Assembly (NCBI GenBank): GCA_022763065.1
Contig: JALEGH010000027.1
Location: forward strand, 1-45,897
Length of the DNA stretch: 45,897 nucleotides
DNA from: Alphaproteobacteria bacterium
GTDB taxonomy: Bacteria > Pseudomonadota > Alphaproteobacteria > Micavibrionales > Micavibrionaceae
Direction: 5' to 3'
A model generated the notes under the pieces. It made no database searches and was not told the DNA's origin. It saw nothing but the letters and a program-made list of their open reading frames with translations. Position 1 is the stretch's first letter. Every line of letters starts with the position of its first letter. The position numbers were made by a program, and so were the translations under genes. This document shows positions 33,432-41,329 of this stretch, piece after piece.

Positions 33432-34217
33432 TTACCTCGTTATATAGTTTTTGTCTTTAAACCAAGTTTTGAAATACCAATATTTCTTACCAATTGTTTC
33501 GCTGAATTTAAACCATGCCCGCGTGAAGGGGTAAAGGATTTTCGAGCATCCTTCAACATCCAGCGATTTTTGAAGGCGTTCCCCTTCAATATCAGATTCA
33601 AAAGACAAATCCTGCGCCGCCAAACCAGGACGTACCGTATACCAGTCTAGACCTGTTTCCCAGCTCCGTCCCATCAACGCATCAACAGGAAAAACATTGC
33701 GCTGCATATGAGGCAAGACTTTTTGAGCACCACCAAGAGTCATGAGGCTGGCATGCGTTCCACCCGGCATGCCGGAATGACGGGTCAGCCAATGCTTATC
33801 ATCCAACAGGCCAACAGGGCGCATTTTAAGGCGTTCCAGTTTTGGACTTCCCAAAAACCGGATCATATCATATGGCACGGGACAATTTTCAAGGCTTTTA
33901 AGCACCGCCAAAAACCCTTCACGTAAAATCACATCATCTTCGAAAAGAAGAGCGCGTTCTATCCCCTCATCGACCATTTTTTGGTAAAGATGCTTGTGCG
34001 ATAAGGTGCAACCCAATTCCCCACCTGTCAAATCCTTGCCAAAATAACGACGACGGCGTGCAGCGTCATATTCTGGGTGATTTGGCACATCAAACCCGCG
34101 TCCATCCACCGCATCGAAAAATTCAAACTCCAGACCAATTGCCTCAAACTCACGTTCGATCCGCGCGCGCCGGTCATCGCTTCCCTTCAAACTTATGACA
34201 TAGACCGGAATGCTCAT
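33432..34217 (-). CDS. Glycosyltransferase family 25 (LPS-type)
   Basis: Probably transfers a sugar, often galactose, to an LPS or glycan acceptor in the cytoplasm. The start IPVYVISLKGSDDRRARIEREFEAIGLEFEFFDAVDGR is typical of GT25. GELGCTLSHKHLYQKM near 67 and the acidic LLFEDDVIL near 92 follow, the latter probably metal-binding. The ATG at 34217 overlaps the TGA of the upstream gene by one base; a GTG one codon earlier is possible. 261 residues, slightly hydrophobic near the end but no clear membrane span. Paired with the DxD glycosyltransferase upstream. Confidence 0.9.
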   Translation of the reverse strand: MSIPVYVISLKGSDDRRARIEREFEAIGLEFEFFDAVDGRGFDVPNHPEYDAARRRRYFGKDLTGGELGCTLSHKHLYQKMVDEGIERALLFEDDVILREGFLAVLKSLENCPVPYDMIRFLGSPKLERLKMRPVGLLDDKHWLTRHSGMPGGTHASLMTLGGAQKVLPHMQRNVFPVDALMGRSWETGLDWYTVRPGLAAQDLSFESDIEGERLQKSLDVEGCSKILYPFTRAWFKFSETIGKKYWYFKTWFKDKNYITR

Positions 34218-35122
34218 CACGCAGACTCTCCGTCAAAATACGGGTAACGATAAGATAGCTCTATGCTCTTTCCACCCGTCGTTTCAAAATCAGTGAAGAC
34301 AGAACGGTTCACACGCATATCATCCCAACCGGATATATGGAGGACACCAAGTTCCGCGTGAGGCAATGACGGCTCGACAAACAGCTTTTTATCTTCATTC
34401 CAAAGCGGTTTAAACTCGCACAACCAATGAGTATAAGCAGGCAGCACCTCGCGCTTATAACCTTCAAGGTAACACAGCACACCAAGACTGAGCTGTTCAG
34501 CTGTAAAAACTTTACCTCTCTCAAGCGCTTGCAACATGAGTTCCTGCCAACGCTTCCAATGTGGTGCATCACCGCGCAGAGCAAAAGCACCGGCGAGCAA
34601 AACGTGATACGGATAAAGCTCCTTGGCTTTTTTAAAACCAAAAGCCTGTTTGGCGTTGCTAAAATAAAACCCTCGTAATTTTACAGGCATATAACCCAAC
34701 CATTTAAGGCGAATTTGACGTGGATAAGCCCGATCTGATTGTGCAGTAAGAGTAATCGCTCCTTTCTGCGCGCCTGCCAAAAACATCTCCACCGCGTTCC
34801 ATTTTTGAACCCATGTATCCGCATCCATCCAAAAGTAAGTTTCATAGCCCGGAAAATAATCCGGAATATAAGGGCGGCACACGCAGGATTTGAGATATTC
34901 TTTCCCGCGAATTTTATGCGCCGGAAGCTCACAAGGCCAATCCGCTTTTTTAACCAGACAACCTTGCTCCTCTAACTTTAGAACTTGTTCAGGCTTTAAT
35001 CCGGCATTAAGGATACAAATATCCATCTCCTTTGATTGCTCAAATCGCCGAATAGAATACACCCATTCCAGAAGCATCGGAAAATAATTATGGTCTGAGG
35101 ATGAAACAAAAGTAGTGGTCAT
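34217..35122 (-). CDS. DxD-type nucleotide-sugar glycosyltransferase-like protein
   Basis: Has the look of a GT-A fold transferase: TTTFVSSSDHNYFPMLLEWVYSIRRFE at the start, YFWMDADTWVQKW near 103 with the DxD-like metal site, and ENSIGV-like later region FTAEQLSLGVLCYLEG near 206. GT8 or a relative is likely. The open frame extends 38 codons upstream, but that part overlaps the divergent DUF1223 gene, so the ATG at 35122 is preferred, giving 301 residues. Only a weak ribosome site is seen. Coupled to the GT25 gene. Confidence 0.75.
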   Translation of the reverse strand: MTTTFVSSSDHNYFPMLLEWVYSIRRFEQSKEMDICILNAGLKPEQVLKLEEQGCLVKKADWPCELPAHKIRGKEYLKSCVCRPYIPDYFPGYETYFWMDADTWVQKWNAVEMFLAGAQKGAITLTAQSDRAYPRQIRLKWLGYMPVKLRGFYFSNAKQAFGFKKAKELYPYHVLLAGAFALRGDAPHWKRWQELMLQALERGKVFTAEQLSLGVLCYLEGYKREVLPAYTHWLCEFKPLWNEDKKLFVEPSLPHAELGVLHISGWDDMRVNRSVFTDFETTGGKSIELSYRYPYFDGESA

Positions 35123-35151
35123 GCGCGGGAGCTTACTATATTGTGGCGCGC

Positions 35152-35853
35152 ATGAAAAATATAATATTCGTATTTTTACTGATATTCGCCGCGTTCGTTT
35201 CTGGCGCTCAGGCTCAGAAAGATCTAAATAATTCATCTCCTGTTGTGGTGGAGCTTTTCACCTCACAAGGATGCCCGGCCTGCCCGCCTGCGGATGAGTA
35301 TCTGGGAAAACTGGCGCGCTCAAAATCAACAATCGCACTGGCCTGTCATGTTGACTATTTCAATGTGCGCGGGGACACGCTCGCCAAATCTTTTTGTACC
35401 GATCGGCAAACAAAATATATCGAACAAATAAAACGTAAAAGCCACTTCACTCCGCAAATGATGGTAAACGGTCATATGAGCGCCATAGGATATGACATGC
35501 AAGATGTTGCGGCAAAGATGATAAAAGGAAAATCGGAAAAACTCTCTTTGATTTCAATCAAACCACAAAATTCCGGCGTTTTTAATTTTTCTATTCCTGA
35601 GCGTGATTTTTATGAACAAGCAGATATTCTTTTAATCTCCTATAAAAGACCGCTCAAAATCACAAAGCGTGGCCGGAGCTCTACCTATTATCAAGTGATT
35701 GATAAAATCATGCCATTGGGAAGCTGGGGCGGAAGCCAAATCAGCCGTGCAGTTTATCCGCTTCTAAGCTCAACCCACGCAGGCTTCACCATCATCGCGC
35801 AAAATCGAAGAGATGGTAAAATTGTTGCTGCCGGAAATTATAGAATGAAGTAA
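35152..35853 (+). CDS. DUF1223 thioredoxin-like secreted protein
   Basis: Secreted or periplasmic protein of the DUF1223 family, with a thioredoxin-like fold of unknown role. The ATG at 35152 gives a signal peptide (IIFVFLLIFAAFVSGAQA, about 3-22); an in-frame GTG at 35143 is an alternative. VVVELFTSQGCPACPPADEYLGKLA near 33 is the family hallmark with the CPACPP cysteine pair. ALACHVDYFNVRGD and TPQMMVNG (with the cis-proline position) follow. 233 residues. Divergent from the glycosyltransferase gene and convergent with polA, 8 nt away. No partner gene suggests a substrate. Confidence 0.9.
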   Translation: MKNIIFVFLLIFAAFVSGAQAQKDLNNSSPVVVELFTSQGCPACPPADEYLGKLARSKSTIALACHVDYFNVRGDTLAKSFCTDRQTKYIEQIKRKSHFTPQMMVNGHMSAIGYDMQDVAAKMIKGKSEKLSLISIKPQNSGVFNFSIPERDFYEQADILLISYKRPLKITKRGRSSTYYQVIDKIMPLGSWGGSQISRAVYPLLSSTHAGFTIIAQNRRDGKIVAAGNYRMK

Positions 35854-35861
35854 ATTAAGCT

Positions 35862-38639
35862 TTAATGCGCTTCCGCCCAGCTATGTCCGTGTCCTGCTTC
35901 GGCGATCAAAGGCACATCGAGAGAAACCACATTTTCCATGATCTTGCGCACGAGAGTGGAGGTTTCCTCTAACTCACTTTGAGGCACTTCAAAAATTAAT
36001 TCATCATGTACCTGTAAAAGCATCTTGGCCGATAGATTGGCATTCACCAGCTCCACAGGCATTTTGATCATCGCTTTTTTCAAAATATCTGCCGCCGTTC
36101 CTTGCAAAGGTGCATTAATCGCGGCCCGTTCTGCACCCATGCGGACATTTTGCATCTTCGCATTAATATTGGGTGTATAACACTTACGACCAAAGAGCGT
36201 TTCAACATAACCATATTCCCGCGCAAATTCTTTTTGCTCTTCCATAAAGGTTTCAATTTCATGAAACGTATCTAAATATTTGCGGATGAAAGCATGCGCC
36301 TCCCCCGGTTCACAATCGAGCTGTTTAGCCAGTCCCCAACCGGAAATACCGTAAATAATTCCGAAATTCACCGCCTTGGCCTGACGACGGAGATCACCGT
36401 CAACTTGATCAAGCGGCACACCAAAAACTTGAGAAGCGGTCAGTGCATGAATATCGACCTCGTCTTTAAACGCTTGTTTTAGCGCTTTTACATCAGCCAT
36501 CTCCGCCGCCAAGCGTAATTCCACTTGGGAGTAATCAACAGAAAGCAAAACATGCCCCTCTTCCGCGACAAAAGCTTCACGGATTTTACGACCATCTTCG
36601 GTGCGTATGGGAATATTTTGCAAGTTCGGATCACTGGAGGCCAAGCGCCCCGTAGAGGTCCCCGCCATAGAAAAAGACGTATGCACCCGGCCTGTTTCAG
36701 GGTTAATTTCTTCTTGCAACGCATCACTATAGGTCGATTTAAGCTTTGATAGTCCGCGCCAATCCAAAATTTTCGTAACAATGTCATGCCCCTGATGCGA
36801 AAGCTTTTCGAGCGTAGAAACATCCGTTGACCATTGCCCCGTTTTTGTTTTCTTGCCACCTTCAAGCCCCATCTGATTAAATAAAATTTCACCTATCTGC
36901 TTAGGAGAGCCAATATTAAATTCCGTTCCGGCTTCTTTATAAATTTCTTTTTCGAGCTCTTGAATCTGACTCTTAAACTCTTTACTCAAATTTTTAAGCC
37001 GTACCGGGTCCACCTTAATACCGTGCATTTCCATCCCGGCAATCACAGGAATAAGTGGACGTTCTATATCTTCATACACGCTCACCATTTTTTCCTGCGC
37101 CAATCTTGGCTTTAACATGTGATGAAGTCTGAGCGTAATATCCGCGTCTTCCGCGGCGTAATCCAACGCCTTATTAATATCCACCTGATCAAAAGTGACT
37201 TGTGATTTTCCCTTACCGGCCACCTCTTCATATTTAATCGGCTTGTGATCTAAAAACAGCTCTGACAAACCATCCATGGAGTTTGAATGGCTCGTGCCAT
37301 CCAAAACATAAGATAGCAGCATTGTATCATCACAAGGGCTCATGTGAATGCCGTGACACGCCAGTATCTGCCAATCATATTTAATGTTCTGTCCAATTTT
37401 CAAAACGCTTAGGTCTTCTAAAACAGGCTTTAAAATTTGAAGCGCTTCACCCATATCAATTTGCGGCACATCTTCTCCTCCGCCATCACCCAATAGGTCA
37501 GCCTGCGCTGCCACATGCCCCAAAGGAATATAGGCAGAGTTCCCAGGCGTAGAAGCGATACAAATCCCCACAAGATTTGCCTTCATCGGCGTTAAATTTG
37601 TTGTCTCCGTATCAATCGCCAATACACCAACCTTACGCGCTTCTTCTATCCATCCTTTGAGCACTTCCACATCATTAATCAGCGTATATTGGTTATCCCT
37701 AATCGGTGGAAATTCATTTTTTTGCCCACCATCCTGATCTTCTTGGTTCTCATTAACTACCTCTTCTCCCAAACGCGCTAAAAGAGATTTAAACCCCTGC
37801 TTCTTCGCAAATGCCGCCAAATTTGGTAAATCGGGATCATGCTTTGTAAAAGCTTCCAAAGGCACCGGCACCGGCGCATCAGTAGTCAAACGCACAAGCT
37901 TTTGTGAAATACGGGCCATATCGGCATTGTCTTTTAAGACCTCACGACGTTTGGGCTGCTTGATTTCGTCTGTCCGCTCCAACAACTCCTCAAGCGAGCC
38001 ATATTCATTAATCAGTGTCGCCGCAGTTTTAACTCCAATACCCGGTACGCCCGGCACATTATCTGTTGAATCTCCTGCCAGCGATTGCACATCTACGACC
38101 TTATCCGGCGTGACACCAAATTTTTCGACCACGCCATCCGTATCAATAATTTTGTCCTTCATCGGGTCCAGCATGACAACATTATCATTGACGAGCTGCA
38201 TGAGGTCCTTATCCGAGGAGACAATCTTGACCTTCAACCCCTTTTCCGCCGCCTGCACCGCGTAAGTCGCAATCAGGTCATCAGCCTCATATCCTTCCAA
38301 CTGCACCGGCGTAAAACCAAAGGCTTCGGTCGCCTCGCGCACCAAAGGAAATTGTGGAATGAGGTCTTCGGGCGTTTCATCGCGATTGGCCTTGTACTCA
38401 GGATAAATCTCATTCCTGAAATTTTCGCGCGCGGCATCAAAAATCACTGCAATCATCGCGTGCGGGTGCGCCTTCAAGAGTTTGAGCAATATATTAGTAA
38501 AACCATAAACTGCCCCAATTGGAACACCTTCCGGATTGGTCAGGCTGCTTCCGCCGCGATAGGCCATCGCGTAATAGGCCCTAAAAATATAACCGGAAGC
38601 ATCAATAAGGTAGAGTTCATCTTTGTCTTGATCTGTCAT
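35862..38639 (-). CDS. polA: DNA polymerase I
   Basis: Repair and Okazaki-fragment polymerase with three domains. The 5'-3' exonuclease (about 1-290) has LIDASGYIFRAYYA, FDAARENFRNEIYPEYKANR and GDSTDNVPGVPGIGVKTA. The 3'-5' proofreading domain (about 330-520) keeps its active residues in VLAIDTETTNL, NIKYDWQIL and YAAEDADITLRL. The polymerase domain (about 560-925) has LLSVDYSQVELRLAAEMA, RRQAKAVNFGIIYGISGWGLA and LLQVHDELIFEVP. 925 residues, the full length of the family with intact proofreading. Single gene, convergent with the DUF1223 gene. Confidence 0.98.
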   Translation of the reverse strand: MTDQDKDELYLIDASGYIFRAYYAMAYRGGSSLTNPEGVPIGAVYGFTNILLKLLKAHPHAMIAVIFDAARENFRNEIYPEYKANRDETPEDLIPQFPLVREATEAFGFTPVQLEGYEADDLIATYAVQAAEKGLKVKIVSSDKDLMQLVNDNVVMLDPMKDKIIDTDGVVEKFGVTPDKVVDVQSLAGDSTDNVPGVPGIGVKTAATLINEYGSLEELLERTDEIKQPKRREVLKDNADMARISQKLVRLTTDAPVPVPLEAFTKHDPDLPNLAAFAKKQGFKSLLARLGEEVVNENQEDQDGGQKNEFPPIRDNQYTLINDVEVLKGWIEEARKVGVLAIDTETTNLTPMKANLVGICIASTPGNSAYIPLGHVAAQADLLGDGGGEDVPQIDMGEALQILKPVLEDLSVLKIGQNIKYDWQILACHGIHMSPCDDTMLLSYVLDGTSHSNSMDGLSELFLDHKPIKYEEVAGKGKSQVTFDQVDINKALDYAAEDADITLRLHHMLKPRLAQEKMVSVYEDIERPLIPVIAGMEMHGIKVDPVRLKNLSKEFKSQIQELEKEIYKEAGTEFNIGSPKQIGEILFNQMGLEGGKKTKTGQWSTDVSTLEKLSHQGHDIVTKILDWRGLSKLKSTYSDALQEEINPETGRVHTSFSMAGTSTGRLASSDPNLQNIPIRTEDGRKIREAFVAEEGHVLLSVDYSQVELRLAAEMADVKALKQAFKDEVDIHALTASQVFGVPLDQVDGDLRRQAKAVNFGIIYGISGWGLAKQLDCEPGEAHAFIRKYLDTFHEIETFMEEQKEFAREYGYVETLFGRKCYTPNINAKMQNVRMGAERAAINAPLQGTAADILKKAMIKMPVELVNANLSAKMLLQVHDELIFEVPQSELEETSTLVRKIMENVVSLDVPLIAEAGHGHSWAEAH

Positions 38640-38687
38640 GCCTTGTTTTTAGACTAAAATGCCCTTCAAGCGCAAAAGAAGATTTTA

Positions 38688-38715
38688 TTGACATATAACT
38701 TATACCCTTTATAGT
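38688..38715 (+). promoter_or_regulatory. Sigma-70 promoter for the small lipoprotein
   Basis: A perfect TTGACA (38688-38693), a 16-nt spacer and TATAGT (38710-38715), 35 nt upstream of the ATG at 38751, in the gap divergent to polA. Strong match. Confidence 0.7.
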
Positions 38716-38750
38716 CATATTCTATTTACAAAACAGATACGGAGAATATC

Positions 38751-39083
38751 ATGGCGTTAAATAAATATTTTAAAGGAGCGGTCGTTGCAACTATTGTTGG
38801 CGGAACGGCGATCGGAATAACAGGATGTCGTAATGATAGCAACAAAGCCTATCAAGACACAGAAAAACCTGACGGACAAATTGAGCGCGGTTTTGATATC
38901 AAACTCATCAAAAAGGGACGCTTTTTTACCGGACTTGACGATGGCATGTATGAAATTACCATTCCCGGTAAAAGATTAGCCAGCGGCAAGGACACAACCT
39001 GTATCCTGGTCAAAGAAGATCGACTGAGCTTAGAAGAAGGCTACGCAGGCCTTTCCTACGATTTTGGCACGCCAAAACCTTAA
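38751..39083 (+). CDS. Small putative lipoprotein
   Basis: Unknown family. 110 residues with a signal peptide and lipobox: VVATIVGGTAIGITGC, with Cys26 as the expected lipid-bearing residue, followed by RNDSNKAYQ, which has no aspartate at +2 of the mature protein and so should allow outer-membrane sorting. The mature part is short and mixed in charge, with a second cysteine (DTTCILVKED near 82). GGAG precedes the ATG. It has its own strong promoter and a 4-nt overlap with the convergent rlmB stop. Function unknown. Confidence 0.75.
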   Translation: MALNKYFKGAVVATIVGGTAIGITGCRNDSNKAYQDTEKPDGQIERGFDIKLIKKGRFFTGLDDGMYEITIPGKRLASGKDTTCILVKEDRLSLEEGYAGLSYDFGTPKP

Positions 39084-39907
39084 TTTTTAAGCGCATAAAG
39101 CGCTACAGCGGCGGCGTTAGAGACATTCAAACTGGAAATCGGGCCATTTGTCGGAAGACGTGTGAGAATATCGCATTGCTCCCGCACTAATCTGCGTAAA
39201 CCCGGCCCCTCTGCACCCAACACAATTACCACCTTGTCAAAACGCTCTAGTTCTCCTATCTCCTGCTCTCCGCGCTCATCAAGGCCAATGGCCATATAAC
39301 CCGCCTCTTGCAGGGTTTCAAGACTACGTGTCAAATTGGTCTCATAGGCCACGGGCACATGCTCCACCCCACCGCAAGCGGTCTTGGCCAGCACCCCTGT
39401 AAGCTCCGGCGCATGTTTTTTCTGCATAATCAGGCCCGTAGCCCCAAACACACACGCAGAGCGCAAGATTGCCCCTACATTATGAGGGTCGGTCACTTGG
39501 TCCAACATGACAAGCAGGCTTTTGCCTTCCACCTCACCCGCCCGGATAAGATCATGGATATCAGTAGGCTCCAGCGCCTGTACATTGAGGCCTATTCCCT
39601 GATGCACGCTTCCCATAGGGGTAGAGTGATCTAAAACGCTACGATCAATAATGATTGGTTCCGGTCGCTTAAGGCCCTTCTTTTGCGCAGTGCGCACAAT
39701 ATCTTCAAATCCTTCCGCCGCCTTATCGGTTAAATAGAGCACATGAATATGCCGCGCAGGATTAAGCCACGCCTCCACCACTGCATGATGGCCAAATAGG
39801 TCGATTTTTACCTTCTGCGCCTTATCTTTGTCCCGACCTTCGTCCCGCCTTACCTTATGGGAACGCTGCTTTTGACGATTATGAGGTGTTTTTTGACGTT
39901 TTTTCAT
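39080..39907 (-). CDS. rlmB: 23S rRNA 2'-O-ribose methyltransferase (RlmB/SpoU family)
   Basis: Probably methylates a ribose of 23S rRNA (G2251 in E. coli). The N-terminal 35 residues are very basic (KKRQKTPHNRQKQRSHKVRRDEGR) and may bind RNA. The substrate-binding part has FGHHAVVEAWLNP near 39. The SPOUT knot has the three motifs DQVTDPHNVGAILRSACVFGA near 142, VIVLGAEGPGLRRLV near 225 and SLNVSNAAAVALY near 257. The family is certain; the exact RNA target is less so, since TrmH-like enzymes look similar. Divergent from tRNA-Tyr. Confidence 0.9.
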   Translation of the reverse strand: MKKRQKTPHNRQKQRSHKVRRDEGRDKDKAQKVKIDLFGHHAVVEAWLNPARHIHVLYLTDKAAEGFEDIVRTAQKKGLKRPEPIIIDRSVLDHSTPMGSVHQGIGLNVQALEPTDIHDLIRAGEVEGKSLLVMLDQVTDPHNVGAILRSACVFGATGLIMQKKHAPELTGVLAKTACGGVEHVPVAYETNLTRSLETLQEAGYMAIGLDERGEQEIGELERFDKVVIVLGAEGPGLRRLVREQCDILTRLPTNGPISSLNVSNAAAVALYALKN

Positions 39908-39928
39908 GACCTATATGTCATACATCAC

Positions 39929-39958
39929 TTGACATCAGAGGTAAAATTCTCTTTTTTA
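39929..39958 (+). promoter_or_regulatory. Possible tRNA-Tyr promoter
   Basis: A perfect TTGACA at 39929-39934, 60 nt before the tRNA, followed by an AT-rich -10 region that has only a weak match (TTTTTA to TTTTAA near 39953-39958). Direction fits the tRNA gene. Confidence 0.3.
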
Positions 39959-39993
39959 AGCACTGCAATTAACCAATGCATTCTTACTTGGAT

Positions 39994-40079
39994 GGAGGGA
40001 TGGTCGAGTGGTTAAAGGCAGCGGACTGTAACTCCGCCCGCGCAAGCGTACGTTGGTTCGAATCCAACTCCCTCCACCA
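39994..40079 (+). tRNA. tRNA-Tyr (GTA)
   Basis: Acceptor arms GGAGGGA (39994-40000) and TCCCTCC (40069-40075) pair fully. The anticodon stem GCGGA/TCCGC encloses the loop CTGTAAC, whose anticodon GTA (40028-40030) reads UAC/UAU tyrosine codons. A long variable arm (CCGCGCAAGCGTACG region) fits the class II type of tRNA-Tyr. The T-arm has GGTTCGAATCC. Discriminator A and an encoded CCA (40077-40079) complete the 3' end. No second tRNA is seen nearby. Confidence 0.97.
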
Positions 40080-40098
40080 TTTTTACATAAATATTGAA

Positions 40099-40398
40099 AT
40101 GTCTGATATAAATAAAGAATGGCCAAATAACAATACCAGAGCTTTTAAAAATAAGCCTCTTGATGAACTCGCATGGTTAGCTGTTGACGCTAATCAAGAT
40201 GGGCAAGCTGGTGCCAAAGCAGAAATATCTATCCGACATATAGAAAATATGGATAGAAATTCTAATGTAAGTACTTTTTTGGGCTGGATTATGATTGTAC
40301 TTACCATGGTTATACTAATTGCTACTCTTCAGATGGCAGACATATTAGACATTAAGCAAATTGGGAAATATTTGTGTTCAATTGTTAAAGGGCAATAG
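40099..40398 (+). CDS. Small membrane protein of unknown function next to tRNA-Tyr
   Basis: 99 residues from the ATG at 40099, 20 nt after the tRNA. The frame is open further upstream through the tRNA, but that part is not coding. The first 65 residues are polar (DELAWLAVDANQDGQAGAKAEISIRHIEN), then comes a membrane segment (FLGWIMIVLTMVILIATLQM, about 64-84) and a short cysteine-containing tail. No ribosome site is visible and base use is AT-rich. Gene call is plausible rather than firm; family unknown. Confidence 0.5.
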   Translation: MSDINKEWPNNNTRAFKNKPLDELAWLAVDANQDGQAGAKAEISIRHIENMDRNSNVSTFLGWIMIVLTMVILIATLQMADILDIKQIGKYLCSIVKGQ

Positions 40399-40497
40399 TT
40401 AAGCGTTGACTACGCACACCGCCATTTGATCTTTTCAAACTATTCTCTAAGGTTCTTTGCGCTTAATCTAAAGAGACTTATAACAATATCATGTAGC

Positions 40498-41235
40498 TTA
40501 CATTCTCGTTTTGCTAATTTTCTGCAATTCGTTTTGCCATCGAGAAGCACGCCTTTCAGCAGCTTTCCATTTTAAATTAGCATTCTCTATTTCATCTTTA
40601 ATCGCCTCTAAGCGTTTTGCTTCAATTTGCGCTTCCTGACGTGCTTTTTCCTTTTTATCGGCTAACTCTTCACCTTTTTCTTTTGTCCAGTTTATACCAC
40701 TTTCTTTAATTCGCATGGCCTCTATGATGGCCTCTTGTGCCTCTTCACGCGCTTTTGTCGTGACACTAGGCCGTTGCACGAACATGGTAACTTGCTCTAA
40801 GGTCCAATTTGCAATTCTTGATGCTTCATTCCATTCAAACGCGACTTGCCCCGCAGCAGTCCGTATAGGCATTTGGTCGGTTTGATCAATAATTTTTTTA
40901 AAGAAAAGCTCTTTCTCTTTTGCATGTTCAATGCGCCCGTTCCAAACAACTGTTGCTTTTTTTGCCATTTCTTCTTTAGCGCGTTCAAATTTTTCAGCTT
41001 TTTTTTGTTCGTTGTTAGCTAGTTTTTCCCTTGCTGCCTCTATTTTTTTCTCTTGTTTCAGTTTTTGCTGTTTAACGTATTGGGAACGTTTTTTACGTTG
41101 CTTCTCCAACTCTTTTTCAGCAAGAAGCCTTTCCTTTTTTTTCTTTTGATAAACAACAATGGAAAAGATAATAAAGGCAGCTATAGCTACCCAAGCAAGC
41201 ATTTCCCACAATCCTGATTCAAAACTAGATAACAT
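40498..41235 (-). CDS. Membrane-anchored coiled-coil protein of unknown function
   Basis: 245 residues, no known family. One membrane segment lies near 9-29 (EMLAWVAIAAFIIFSIVVY), followed by a long lysine/glutamate-rich helix (KKKKERLLAEKELEKQRKKRSQYVKQQ...) that continues to about 100 as coiled coil. A middle region has tryptophans (VVWNGRIEH, FEWNEASRIANWTLEQ), and there is a second helical stretch of about 80 residues. The AT-rich, lysine-biased coding differs from the neighbours. No ribosome site is seen before the ATG at 41235. Its helix resembles TolA-like or tail-tape proteins only in composition, so no function is given. Confidence 0.65.
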   Translation of the reverse strand: MLSSFESGLWEMLAWVAIAAFIIFSIVVYQKKKKERLLAEKELEKQRKKRSQYVKQQKLKQEKKIEAAREKLANNEQKKAEKFERAKEEMAKKATVVWNGRIEHAKEKELFFKKIIDQTDQMPIRTAAGQVAFEWNEASRIANWTLEQVTMFVQRPSVTTKAREEAQEAIIEAMRIKESGINWTKEKGEELADKKEKARQEAQIEAKRLEAIKDEIENANLKWKAAERRASRWQNELQKISKTRM

Positions 41236-41329
41236 TAGTTAAAACAGAGCCCCCCGACATTACCCCACATACGATTGTAACTTATTCATCTTAACTAAAG
41301 CTAAATTCTATATGAAAAGCAAAAAGGTA

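Noticed and set aside
35123..35236. N-terminal extension of the DxD glycosyltransferase
   Set aside because: It would overlap the divergent DUF1223 gene, and homology-like sequence begins at the ATG at 35122.
39976..40098. Upstream extension of the small gene after the tRNA
   Set aside because: It reads through the tRNA-Tyr gene, which is certain from its structure.
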